Below, piece after piece: positions 1 to 4,919 of a DNA stretch of 5,172 nucleotides. The stretch lies in the NCBI GenBank assembly GCA_034437615.1, contig DAOTTW010000365.1:1-5172 (forward strand), given 5' to 3'. The DNA comes from DAOTTW01 sp034437615. GTDB taxonomy: Bacteria; Chloroflexota; Anaerolineae; Aggregatilineales; Phototrophicaceae. The stretch's first letter is position 1, and every line of letters starts with the position of its first letter. The notes beneath the pieces are model-generated. The model saw nothing but the letters and a program-made list of their open reading frames with translations, did no database searches and was not told the origin of the DNA. Made by a program: the position numbers and the translations under genes.

Positions 1-165
1 GTAGGTGTACTCATACAACTCAGCGAAGGTGACATAAAGTGGTTGCCAGTTGTGCTGGAGTTCGTAGAGCCGCTGATCAGGTTGTAATTGCGGATGGTGC
101 TTTGGATCAGCAGCGAAGGGACGAATGTTTGCGGGACGTTTACGTGCATAGTTGGATGTCAACAT
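1..165 (-). CDS. Partial hypothetical protein, N-terminal 55 residues, runs off left edge
   Basis: An open frame starts at the ATG at 163-165 and stays open for 55 codons to the window edge, so the C-terminus is missing. The start is supported by AAGGA at 174-178, eight bases upstream of the ATG. The visible peptide begins MLTSNYARKRPANIRPF. It is rich in Pro, His, Gln and Tyr, with an aromatic stretch near the edge (NWQPLYVTFAELYEY). I see no signal peptide, membrane segment or known motif, and I do not recognise the family. It lies 84 bases downstream of the RNase H-like gene on the same strand, and a 9-bp hairpin sits between them, so the two may share a transcript. The good ribosome site makes a real gene likely. 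Its function is unknown. Confidence 0.6.
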   Translation of the reverse strand, partial: MLTSNYARKRPANIRPFAADPKHHPQLQPDQRLYELQHNWQPLYVTFAELYEYTY

Positions 166-210
166 GATACAATTCCTTCAGTGAGATCAATTGATGAAAG
201 TCGGTTGATA

Positions 211-242
211 GCTGACCTGGCAGTTGGCGCTACCAGGTCAGT
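211..242. repeat. 9-bp inverted repeat between two minus-strand genes
   Basis: CTGACCTGG at 212-220 pairs perfectly with CCAGGTCAG at 233-241 across a 12-base loop, and one more G-T pair is possible at 211/242. Neither strand has a T-run after the stem, so this is not a standard intrinsic terminator. It lies between the RNase H-like gene and the partial gene. It could be an operator, an RNA processing or stability hairpin, or a translation control element for the partial gene. A separate 10-bp palindrome, ATCAATTGAT, lies at 186-195. Confidence 0.6.
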
Positions 243-249
243 GGCGAAT

Positions 250-651
250 TTAAGCAGACTTCAGAATGTGCAGCGGCTTGTCGCTGTAGCAAATCGAGAC
301 GATATGCTGTTTCGCAACGCTCGACAGGTTGCGCCAGCCCTTCGCATGTGCAACTGGCTTCCCCTTTGAAGAAAACCACGAATTAGCAGCCCACTTAGGC
401 AAACGCTCAGCGTTCTCCCAGATGTAGCTGTTGTTGATTTCAACACGCACGTTGCAAGGTTGGTTGAGTTTCGACAAGCCATATTGCAGCGCTACGATGG
501 AAAAGTGATTGCGTGTCCAATCAACACCGTACTCGGTTGCAATAGCAGCAAAGGTTTTGCTGTGCGTTTTACCTTTAGCGTCTGTATAAGACAGCCGATA
601 ATCGACGCGATTACCAACTTGTACTACGATTAGCATATGTACGTTTTTCAT
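250..651 (-). CDS. RNase HI-fold protein, apparently catalytically inactive
   Basis: This 133-residue protein starts at the ATG at 649-651. AAAGGAG at 660-666 lies eight bases upstream, so the longer frame from 711 is not preferred. Its order of elements matches short RNase HI proteins: an N-terminal strand (VHMLIVV), a beta-hairpin (residues 17-34), the helix that normally follows T-x-N (TRNHFSIVALQYGLSKL, 46-62), the strand that normally ends in TDS (VRVEINNS, 68-75), then W/K-rich helices and the GKPVxxxxxW signature (97-106). RNase HI cuts RNA in RNA-DNA hybrids using four acidic residues. By eye, the first Asp is Val9, the helix Glu is Ser51, the TDS Asp is Asn74, and the C-terminal Asp segment is absent. 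I infer a binding or structural role rather than cleavage. The fold is fairly sure; the loss of activity is inferred from manual alignment. Confidence 0.68.
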   Translation of the reverse strand: MKNVHMLIVVQVGNRVDYRLSYTDAKGKTHSKTFAAIATEYGVDWTRNHFSIVALQYGLSKLNQPCNVRVEINNSYIWENAERLPKWAANSWFSSKGKPVAHAKGWRNLSSVAKQHIVSICYSDKPLHILKSA

Positions 652-683
652 AACGCAATCTCCTTTAGAGACTAAAAAAGTGC

Positions 684-711
684 AGGATAAGCGGACTGAT
701 TGAAACAACAA
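684..711 (-). promoter_or_regulatory. Weak candidate promoter for the RNase H-like gene
   Basis: On the minus strand, TTGTTG (706-711) and TATCCT (684-689) are separated by 16 bp, about 20 bases upstream of the ribosome site of the 133-aa gene. The -10 matches consensus at four of six positions and the -35 at three. The placement is right, but the match is modest. Transcription could also enter from the long palindrome farther upstream. Confidence 0.25.
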
Positions 712-810
712 ACAGAATGGGTGCTACTTGCAACCGAGGGGACTGTATGGCTTAGCAGATTAGAGCGTCCAGTTCTAGGGATCGGCGCGACATAATCCCG
801 CTGGAATTAC

Positions 811-831
811 GCGGCCCCTTTCGGGGTTCGC
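811..831. repeat. Small GC hairpin
   Basis: GCGGCCCC (811-818) faces GGGGTTCGC (823-831) across a TTTC loop. Four C-G pairs are followed by a one-base bulge, a G-T pair and three more Watson-Crick pairs. There is no T-run on either side. It lies about 35 bp outside the left arm of the long palindrome and may belong to the same regulatory or origin region. Confidence 0.45.
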
Positions 832-864
832 TACCTGGCTACCGATTGACCATCTGGACGATGA

Positions 865-1057
865 TCGAGCTATGCTTTTGTTAAGGTGCGTTTTGATCCG
901 TAAACCACACGGACCAGTCATTTTTGTCAACCGCTTGCGGCGGCGCGAAAAATTTGAGTGAAACGGCACAAGCCAAAATTTTTCGCGCCGGTCTTTGACT
1001 TGACAAAAATGCCCGTGTGGTACGGTAAATCAAACGCACCAACGAAAGCCATAGCTA
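865..1057. repeat. Long imperfect palindrome with roughly 90-bp arms
   Basis: The two arms are diverged inverted copies of one element. Matching blocks occur in the same order outward from the centre: CGGCGCGAAAAATTT (941-955) with its exact complement at 976-990; CATTTTTGTCAA (919-930) with 1000-1011; CCACACGG (905-912) with 1013-1020; CCGTA (898-902) with 1021-1025; TTTGAT (892-897) with 1029-1034; GTGCG (886-890) with 1035-1039; and GCTATG near 869-874 with 1050-1055. The central spacer is 20 bases (956-975). Small insertions separate the blocks, so spacing differs between arms by several bases. Ordered, spaced blocks suggest bound proteins more than a simple hairpin. It could be an origin, a partition site, a recombination or resolution site, or two outward-facing promoters (each arm carries TTGACA facing outward). 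Confidence 0.8.
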
Positions 1058-1170
1058 TCGGCCAGGGTCAAGGCCAGTGCGATCCGGGGGCTGCGTCCAG
1101 GGGGATACGCAAGGACCGGCTGGCGCCTGCTTAGGACAGAACACGAGGCATGGGGCATCCTTCACTTCTT

Positions 1171-1199
1171 CACAACGTCAGGGTCGTCAGACCCTTGTG
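1171..1199. repeat. Hairpin, 6-bp stem with bulged extension
   Basis: AGGGTC (1180-1185) pairs with GACCCT (1190-1195) across the loop GTCA. The flanks CACA (1171-1174) and TGTG (1196-1199) extend the stem past a five-base bulge. There is no T-run, so it is not a terminator. It could be part of an origin or of a structured transcript. Confidence 0.45.
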
Positions 1200-1307
1200 C
1201 AGTACGCTCTGCTATCCGGGCGCGACTTTTCGAGATTCTGCTAGAACCACCCCTGTCTTTAGACATTTGGGCGTCGTTTCGATGTTCAATTTTTGCTGTA
1301 TCTTGGT

Positions 1308-1328
1308 CCAGCCCGCGGGCAGAGCTGG
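1308..1328. repeat. Palindrome GCCCGCGGGC inside a CCAGC/GCTGG pair
   Basis: A perfect 10-bp palindrome at 1311-1320 overlaps the left half of an inverted pair, CCAGC (1308-1312) and GCTGG (1324-1328). The two symmetries have different centres. There is no T-run. It may be a protein site or a hairpin in the origin-like region. Confidence 0.4.
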
Positions 1329-1472
1329 TCGCAGCCACTTAGAGGCGCAGGATCGCGGTCTCGCCACCGCTATCGCGTCGGCTTCGAGCCGCTACGGTTA
1401 GGCTTTTCGGACATTTTGCGACCCTGTTCAAATACAGCTGAGGCGCTGCGACAGGGGCGAAAATCCTCAAAA

Positions 1473-1515
1473 AGCCTATTCACCCCTATTCGCCCCTATT
1501 CAAACACGCTATTCA
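1473..1515. repeat. Iteron-like direct repeats with exact 10-bp period
   Basis: AGCCTATTC (1473-1481), CCCCTATTC (1483-1491) and CCCCTATTC (1493-1501) recur every 10 bp. The core CTATTCA returns once more at 1509-1515, 13 bp on. On the minus strand the unit reads GAATAGGGG. The third copy supplies the TAG stop of the 270-aa gene, and the fourth lies inside its last codons. An inverted partner, AGGGGCGA (1453-1460), is the exact complement of TCGCCCCT (1490-1497). A one-turn period would place bound proteins on one face of the helix, as with plasmid iterons, though these units are shorter than usual iterons. The inverted pair could instead form a weak hairpin at the operon end; it lacks a T-run. 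Confidence 0.6.
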
Positions 1516-2308
1516 TCAGGTCGTAGTAGCCTGTGATCTTGTTTGAATAATGCTCGGCCCAATCCTCACGCAATTTGTAGCGATTGCATAGCTGCTTGCA
1601 CAGAATGACGTTTTGTCCACACACACGAGCCAGATTGACGAGCACGACTTTAACTGGGGTACGGATGCCGTCAATTAGTAACCAATACCCGAATTGATCG
1701 CGTCGTAGGGCGTCCTGAAATTCTGCCTCAGAATCCTGATTGCCATACGGGTTGCCCGGATCGAGTATTGTTATCTGTCGAACGTCCTCAGAGGATTCTA
1801 CTTCGAGCAGCTTATCGTAGCGCCTGACGGTCTCCCGGCTCACGCCTAAGCGTTCCGATTGTAGTTTTCTCGACATGGACGCACCGTCTTCATCTTCAAC
1901 GCGCCTGCCTTCTCGATCAACCATAGCGCCATGCATGGCCATACGATAATGTTTGATGGACTCGTATGCCCAGTAGGGCAGGTGATCTGACGGGCAAGTG
2001 CCTTGGCCGTGCAGATGACTCTCATAGGCGTCGAACATTATGCGATCCGGCATATACCAGCGTTTAGCGGGTCGGCCACCTGTCTCCAGGTCCGGTGCTC
2101 TCCGGAAGATGTCGGCATCCTTCAGCGCTTTTCTATAGACGTATTCGGGTACGCCAATTTCATCCAGCATCTTGCAGGTAAATATCTGGCCCTCGCGGAT
2201 GACGTTGCTTATTTTCTCGAACAAGATGACGCTGTAGCCCCGGCCATTGGCCAGCATGTATTCTCTAACGTCGTTTCTCAGTTGAATGCGTTGATAGATT
2301 GCCATCAT
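1496..2308 (-). CDS. Two-module DNA-binding protein, candidate plasmid replication initiator
   Basis: This protein has 270 residues. I chose the ATG at 2306-2308 because GGAG (2318-2321) lies nine bases upstream; an in-frame TTG at 2323 overlaps that ribosome site. Residues about 38-90 look like a winged helix: recognition-like helices (FTCKMLDEIGVPEYVYRKAL), then a basic wing (GGRPAKRWYMP, 78-88). Residues 145-169 form a classic helix-turn-helix (MSRKLQSERLGVSRETVRRY). The C-terminal 60 residues predict strands and helices without a known motif. Two DNA-binding modules, a position downstream of parA, repeats at its 3' end, a gene-free region after it and an antisense RNA over its leader all suit a replication initiator. 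No known Rep family was recognised, so a transcription regulator is the main alternative. The 89-nt gap to the gene upstream shows no minus-strand terminator, so read-through is likely. Confidence 0.7.
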   Translation of the reverse strand: MMAIYQRIQLRNDVREYMLANGRGYSVILFEKISNVIREGQIFTCKMLDEIGVPEYVYRKALKDADIFRRAPDLETGGRPAKRWYMPDRIMFDAYESHLHGQGTCPSDHLPYWAYESIKHYRMAMHGAMVDREGRRVEDEDGASMSRKLQSERLGVSRETVRRYDKLLEVESSEDVRQITILDPGNPYGNQDSEAEFQDALRRDQFGYWLLIDGIRTPVKVVLVNLARVCGQNVILCKQLCNRYKLREDWAEHYSNKITGYYDLMNSVFE

Positions 2309-2319
2309 GGTTGTATACT
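2291..2319 (+). promoter_or_regulatory. Near-consensus sigma70-type promoter, antisense to the 270-aa gene
   Basis: TTGATA (2291-2296) and TATACT (2314-2319) each match consensus at five of six positions and are separated by the optimal 17 bp. It reads rightward, opposite to every gene here. The -35 lies inside the first codons of the 270-aa gene, and the -10 overlaps that gene's ribosome site. Transcription would start near 2326 and meet an intrinsic terminator about 70 bases on. Confidence 0.7.
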
Positions 2320-2325
2320 CCAATG

Positions 2326-2395
2326 TGTAATAACCGACTTAGTTGTTGAATCAAATGAGCATGCAAGGACCGCGCTACAACGCGGTCTTTTTTTT
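2326..2395 (+). ncRNA. Predicted small antisense RNA, about 70 nt, opposite the leader of the 270-aa gene
   Basis: A strong plus-strand promoter (2291-2319) and a strong plus-strand terminator (2365-2395) bracket about 70 bases with no frame worth calling. The transcript would be fully complementary to the gap between the 208-aa and 270-aa genes, just upstream of the ribosome site of the latter. Plasmids with antisense control of replication (R1, pT181 and pIP501 types) use this layout: a short, terminator-ended RNA made from the other strand of the rep leader. I infer that it represses the 270-aa gene by attenuation, by altering leader folding, or through RNase III cleavage. Which mechanism applies cannot be seen. 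Confidence 0.6.
2365..2395 (+). terminator. Intrinsic terminator reading rightward
   Basis: GACCGCG (2368-2374) pairs perfectly with CGCGGTC (2381-2387) around a CTACAA loop and is followed by eight Ts (2388-2395). AAG before the stem can pair with the first Ts. On the minus strand no T-run follows the stem (CCTTGC), so it acts in one direction and would not stop the operon. It ends two bases before the stop codon of the 208-aa gene. Confidence 0.85.
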
Positions 2396-2397
2396 CG

Positions 2398-3024
2398 CTA
2401 CTCGTCGTCGAAAAAACTGAGCATAAGGCTTTGAACAAATTCATGCACATCGCGTCCAGCAGCAAATTGGACGTGATAGCTGGCTAGAAATGACAGCAAT
2501 CGTCGCCGCATTTTCGTGAGTGCATTGTTACGTATTATCCGCCTCATGTCGTCCTCGCCGATCCAATCCGGTTCGATCAGCTGAGGTTCAGCTCCATTTT
2601 TGATAGCTACTGCGATTGCTAGTCGTCTCATGGCAGCTTCCTCATCGTGCAGTTCGTTGAGCATTTCTTGATGCCAGCCCCATCGACAACGGCGCTCTGC
2701 ATCGCTGATGATGTCAGTAGCTATCCGATGAACCTCTTGGTAAATCTCCGATTCTGGATCATCCGACCACTCTGCATAATAGAAGGTCTCGAACCGCTCT
2801 CGTCGCATCTGTGCCTTCTCGGTGTCAATCGCCTCAACCTGGTCGCGGTGGTGTAGGCGATATTGCTCTCCGCGTTTGCGCTTGTAGTATTTTCGATCTA
2901 TAGACAGCAGCGCGACGCATTTCTCGCCCTTTTTTAGCTTAAATCCGTAGTCTTGCCATCGCGATTCGGTCTCAACATCTTTGGGCACGTCTGCAAACGA
3001 TCTGTAGTGTGGCTTTTCGGTCAT
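2398..3024 (-). CDS. Conserved-looking hypothetical protein of the par operon, 208 aa
   Basis: The ATG at 3022-3024 overlaps the TGA of the upstream gene (ATGA), and GGGGAG lies five bases upstream (3030-3035), so translation is likely coupled. The protein is highly charged. Residues 8-66 include SRWQDYGFKLKKGEKCVALL and a YYK-basic patch, which recalls the short W-x-x-x-G-x-x-x-x-KGEK element seen in some plasmid proteins such as the ArdC N-terminal region; this is a resemblance only. The middle (70-145) is mainly acidic and basic helix. The C-terminus (158-200) has two helices with a strong basic patch (TKMRRRLLSFL) that could bind nucleic acid. There is no signal peptide or membrane segment. 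Its place between the partition genes and the putative initiator suggests a role in plasmid maintenance, but the function is unknown. Confidence 0.75.
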   Translation of the reverse strand: MTEKPHYRSFADVPKDVETESRWQDYGFKLKKGEKCVALLSIDRKYYKRKRGEQYRLHHRDQVEAIDTEKAQMRRERFETFYYAEWSDDPESEIYQEVHRIATDIISDAERRCRWGWHQEMLNELHDEEAAMRRLAIAVAIKNGAEPQLIEPDWIGEDDMRRIIRNNALTKMRRRLLSFLASYHVQFAAGRDVHEFVQSLMLSFFDDE

Positions 3025-3962
3025 GCGATCTCCCCGATCTGCCGCAAATGTTCCTCAGCAGGGCGTAGGATGAATACTGTGTAGCGCGTTCCTTCGTGGC
3101 GTATCTCCACAAAATTCATTTCAACCAGAGTTCGTGCTATCTTTAAAGCAGTACCATTATATCGGTATGTCTGTGGCCCTTTCTGGTACAGTGTCAGCAG
3201 CAGATGCTTCTGCCCACTATTCAATTGATTGTCCTGTTCAGTTTGCCTCAATAAGCTACGTCTGCGCTCGATCATCTCGTGTAGCTGATCGAGATATTCC
3301 AGTTGTTTATGTAGATCAGATTGTTCGTTCAGCAGCTTCTCTACGCCAATCCAGGTATGGTTAGCTGCCAGCTTGGGGTTGAAGTTGGTTACTGTCACAT
3401 CCGTCTGCTTGGATTCTTTGATGGCTTTGCGCAGCGCTTTCGTCGATAGATTTTCATCTTCAGCATATTGTAGCCATTCGGTTATCTCATCCTCTGCGCA
3501 CATCTTCGCAACAACCTCATGGTGGGACCATGTTAAATTCTTGTGCCGCCACAAGAATCTGATTTTGCGAGATACAAATGTCCACTGGTGGAACAGATCA
3601 GGTCGTCGTCCCATCGCTTCGGCCAACGCCTTTACAGTTCCATATCTGGCTCTCTCGCCTGCTGCAAGCCAATCACCTACAGCCCATTGGAGCGATGTCT
3701 CGATTTCGAATAGGGTGCTACCGATCTGTTGCCACATATCTTGGTTGATGTTGTGCAGTGCTGGTAGATCGTCGTTTGCCGGCTGGAAGCCGACAGGTGT
3801 GAGTACGACATTGTGCATCACAAGATTGCCATCTGCTCGGCGCTGTAGCAGGGTGGTTCGTGATGACGTTCCTTCTACGATGTCGGCAAAGCTATCATCC
3901 AGACCGGGAATGTTCTCCCCGGCATCCAGTTCGTCTGGTAGGTCAAATTGTTTTTTCGCCAT
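3021..3962 (-). CDS. LmbU-like DNA-binding protein in the ParB position
   Basis: This protein has 313 residues. Its ATG (3960-3962) shares one base with the parA stop (TAATG), and AGGGTG lies five bases upstream. Residues 1-85 are probably flexible. Residues about 88-182 carry a pattern I recognise from LmbU-type regulators and related plasmid proteins: WAVGDWLAAGERARYG (93-108), a helical WTFVSRKIRF segment, then SHHEVVAKM and LSTKALRKAI (172-181). Residues about 205-245 are a likely coiled coil (LHKQLEYLDQLHEMIERRR). Residues 250-300 resemble a winged helix ending in two strands (VEIRHEGTRYTVFIL). I see no ParB nuclease-fold motif (GERR) and no ribbon-helix-helix. From its place behind parA, I infer that it binds the centromere and stimulates the ATPase. 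A transcription regulator role is the alternative. Confidence 0.75.
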   Translation of the reverse strand: MAKKQFDLPDELDAGENIPGLDDSFADIVEGTSSRTTLLQRRADGNLVMHNVVLTPVGFQPANDDLPALHNINQDMWQQIGSTLFEIETSLQWAVGDWLAAGERARYGTVKALAEAMGRRPDLFHQWTFVSRKIRFLWRHKNLTWSHHEVVAKMCAEDEITEWLQYAEDENLSTKALRKAIKESKQTDVTVTNFNPKLAANHTWIGVEKLLNEQSDLHKQLEYLDQLHEMIERRRSLLRQTEQDNQLNSGQKHLLLTLYQKGPQTYRYNGTALKIARTLVEMNFVEIRHEGTRYTVFILRPAEEHLRQIGEIA

Positions 3963-4753
3963 TACATCACCCTGGTCAAAATTTCATCCGTAAAGCGACG
4001 AGCTTCTACAGCAGCATCCGATTTCGGTTCGTACACGGTGACTGGCGTTTGCATAGCGGATGCCTGTTCCCATGCCGCGCGTCGCCGGATTTCGGAGAAC
4101 ACCAGATCATCGCCATATTTGCCCTGCAATTTGCCGAGTGTCTGATATTGAACTAGCTCACGACCATAGAACATAGTTGGCAGAATGCCGAGCAATTGGC
4201 CTATTCGGATGCCGTGAGGTTCTAGGATTTTTCGGGCACCCTCGATGTGTTGCATCGAACGTTGAACGCCTTGGAGTGACAGCCGAGCGCACATCGTCGG
4301 CATTAGGATGTGGCTGGATGCCTGATACACGGCGCTGTGGATTTCGGAAATACTTGGCGCTGTGTCAATTACAACCAGATCGGCCCAGCCGTTTAATTCC
4401 TCTAGCCGTTGAGCAAGATATTGCGTTGATCCCTTGCGTTCCTTCCATACCTGGCGCTCATGCAATCGTGCAGTTCGGGTGTCTCCGCCGAGTACGAGCA
4501 GGTGCCCGTTTTCACCTCCGTAGTAACTTCCGTCGATGGCGGTCAGTACCTCGGCCCATGCTGCTTCTTCACCTACGAGTTTCCACAGGCCCGGGTAGGG
4601 GCGAATGCGGAATTGCGTTGTCGAACTGGCCTGCTGATCGGCGTCGATAAATACGACATTTAAGCCACGTCGAGCAGCTTCGGTTGCGAGTGTCATCGAC
4701 ATTGTGGTTTTGCCGATGCCACCCTTTTCATTCAGAAATGTCACAGTTTGCAC
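3962..4753 (-). CDS. parA: ParA-type partition ATPase
   Basis: This 263-residue P-loop ATPase of the ParA/MinD group moves plasmid copies apart by ATP-dependent binding to the nucleoid. The deviant Walker A box, KGGIGKTT, is at residues 10-17 with both lysines (K10 and K15). The A' motif FIDADQQ (35-41) and the Walker B motif LVVIDTAP (126-133, Asp130) are intact. The P-loop begins almost at the N-terminus, so there is no N-terminal DNA-binding domain, as in small type Ib ParA proteins; autoregulation would then fall to another protein. The start is GTG (4751-4753) with AGAGGT seven bases upstream (4761-4766); no ATG fits before the P-loop. It heads the operon with the LmbU-like gene, which it overlaps by one base. 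Confidence 0.93.
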   Translation of the reverse strand: MQTVTFLNEKGGIGKTTMSMTLATEAARRGLNVVFIDADQQASSTTQFRIRPYPGLWKLVGEEAAWAEVLTAIDGSYYGGENGHLLVLGGDTRTARLHERQVWKERKGSTQYLAQRLEELNGWADLVVIDTAPSISEIHSAVYQASSHILMPTMCARLSLQGVQRSMQHIEGARKILEPHGIRIGQLLGILPTMFYGRELVQYQTLGKLQGKYGDDLVFSEIRRRAAWEQASAMQTPVTVYEPKSDAAVEARRFTDEILTRVM

Positions 4754-4797
4754 GGTGTTTACCTCTCATTAATTCGATACAATTATGGTGCATCGCA

Positions 4798-4818
4798 TTC
4801 GAAAGCGGTGCTTTCGGA
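4798..4818. promoter_or_regulatory. Inverted repeat in the parA leader, possible operator or partition site
   Basis: CGAAAGC (4800-4806) and GCTTTCG (4810-4816) form a perfect 7-bp stem around GGT. Two further pairs (4798/4818, and 4799/4817 as G-T) extend it. It lies about 45 bases upstream of the parA start, inside the transcribed leader. It could be bound by the LmbU-like protein or the 68-aa protein, or act as an RNA hairpin. Confidence 0.45.
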
Positions 4819-4819
4819 A

Positions 4820-4867
4820 ACGGCAAGCCGGCTGTTATTCAGACACGACCGGCTTGTCGTGCTTTTA
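4820..4867 (+). terminator. Overlapping hairpins in the parA leader, terminator-like rightward
   Basis: Two mutually exclusive stems are possible. The long one pairs 4820-4831 with 4849-4860 (12 pairs, one G-T on the plus strand) around a 17-base loop. The short one pairs CACGAC (4844-4849) with GTCGTG (4856-4861) around CGGCTT and is followed by CTTTTA, a weak intrinsic terminator on the plus strand. On the minus strand the same sequence is 5' leader of parA RNA, where the long stem keeps 11 of 12 pairs. Competing stems hint at attenuation or an antisense RNA end; neither is proven. Confidence 0.45.
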
Positions 4868-4890
4868 TCAAAGCTGGATAACTTCATAGA

Positions 4891-4919
4891 ATTGTAGCAC
4901 TAGAACGTGATTCCGGCAA
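4891..4919 (-). promoter_or_regulatory. Promoter of the parA operon
   Basis: On the minus strand, TTGCCG (4914-4919) and TACAAT (4891-4896) are 17 bp apart. The -10 matches consensus at five of six positions and the -35 at four. Transcription would start near 4884, giving a leader of about 131 nt before the parA GTG. The -35 begins seven bases after the stop of the 68-aa gene, so the par operon can be expressed separately from it. Confidence 0.65.

Larger units (their letters stand above)
712..1495. other. Gene-free, symmetry-rich region, candidate origin or centromere
   Basis: No frame here has a convincing ribosome site or protein-like composition. The stretch instead contains a small hairpin (811-831), a long imperfect palindrome (about 865-1057), a GC-rich segment (41 G or C in the 60 bases from 1081), hairpins at 1171-1199 and 1308-1328, a near-palindrome TGTCTTTAGACA (1254-1265), a 5-bp hairpin (1379-1391), a CCCTGT/ACAGGG pair (1422-1427 with 1451-1456), and 10-bp repeats at the right end. 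GGCCAG occurs twice 12 bp apart (1060 and 1072). It lies directly downstream of the putative initiator gene. Such density of inverted repeats suits a replication origin, partition site, transfer origin or a structured RNA; the sequence alone does not decide. I found no clear DnaA box. Confidence 0.5.

Noticed and set aside
652..711. A 20-residue N-terminal extension of the RNase H-like protein
   Set aside because: The internal ATG at 651 has AAAGGAG at ideal spacing, and the extension lies upstream of the fold's first strand.
775..969. A 64-codon minus-strand frame over the left half of the long palindrome
   Set aside because: It starts with GTG and has no ribosome site, its composition is arginine and serine rich and unlike a folded protein, and it exists only because of the palindrome sequence.
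1000..1030. A plus-strand promoter in the right arm of the long palindrome, built on a perfect TTGACA
   Set aside because: No acceptable -10 box lies at 16-18 bp (CGGTAA at 17). The left arm has the same weakness and a different spacing.
712..1495. A known RNA gene (tRNA, tmRNA, RNase P) or CRISPR array in the gene-free region
   Set aside because: I saw no cloverleaf, none of the conserved RNase P or tmRNA segments I could recall, and no regularly spaced long direct repeats.
1150..1526. Plus-strand frames of 83 and 77 codons in the GC-rich stretch
   Set aside because: They overlap each other in different frames, have no Shine-Dalgarno site, and their peptides look like translated non-coding DNA.
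2327..2354. A minus-strand promoter (TTGATT, 16 bp, TATTAC) just upstream of the 270-aa gene
   Set aside because: Both boxes are only four of six, and the predicted start near 2320 would cut into the ribosome site. Read-through from the par operon is more likely.
2003..2434. A 143-codon plus-strand frame opposite the 270-aa gene
   Set aside because: It is antisense to a well-supported gene and its reading frame runs through the terminator hairpin and T-run. It has no plausible ribosome site.
3703..3712. GAATAGGG inside the LmbU-like gene as a further iteron copy
   Set aside because: It is a single short match within coding sequence, in the opposite orientation and far from the cluster; chance explains it.
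3373..3993. A 206-codon plus-strand frame opposite the LmbU-like gene
   Set aside because: It is the shadow of a clearly protein-like minus-strand gene. It is Ser, Cys and Arg rich with no recognisable motif.
4778..4783. TACAAT on the plus strand as a strong -10 upstream of parA
   Set aside because: No -35-like hexamer lies 16-18 bp upstream of it; only a weaker shifted alternative exists, and that is mentioned in the leader finding.
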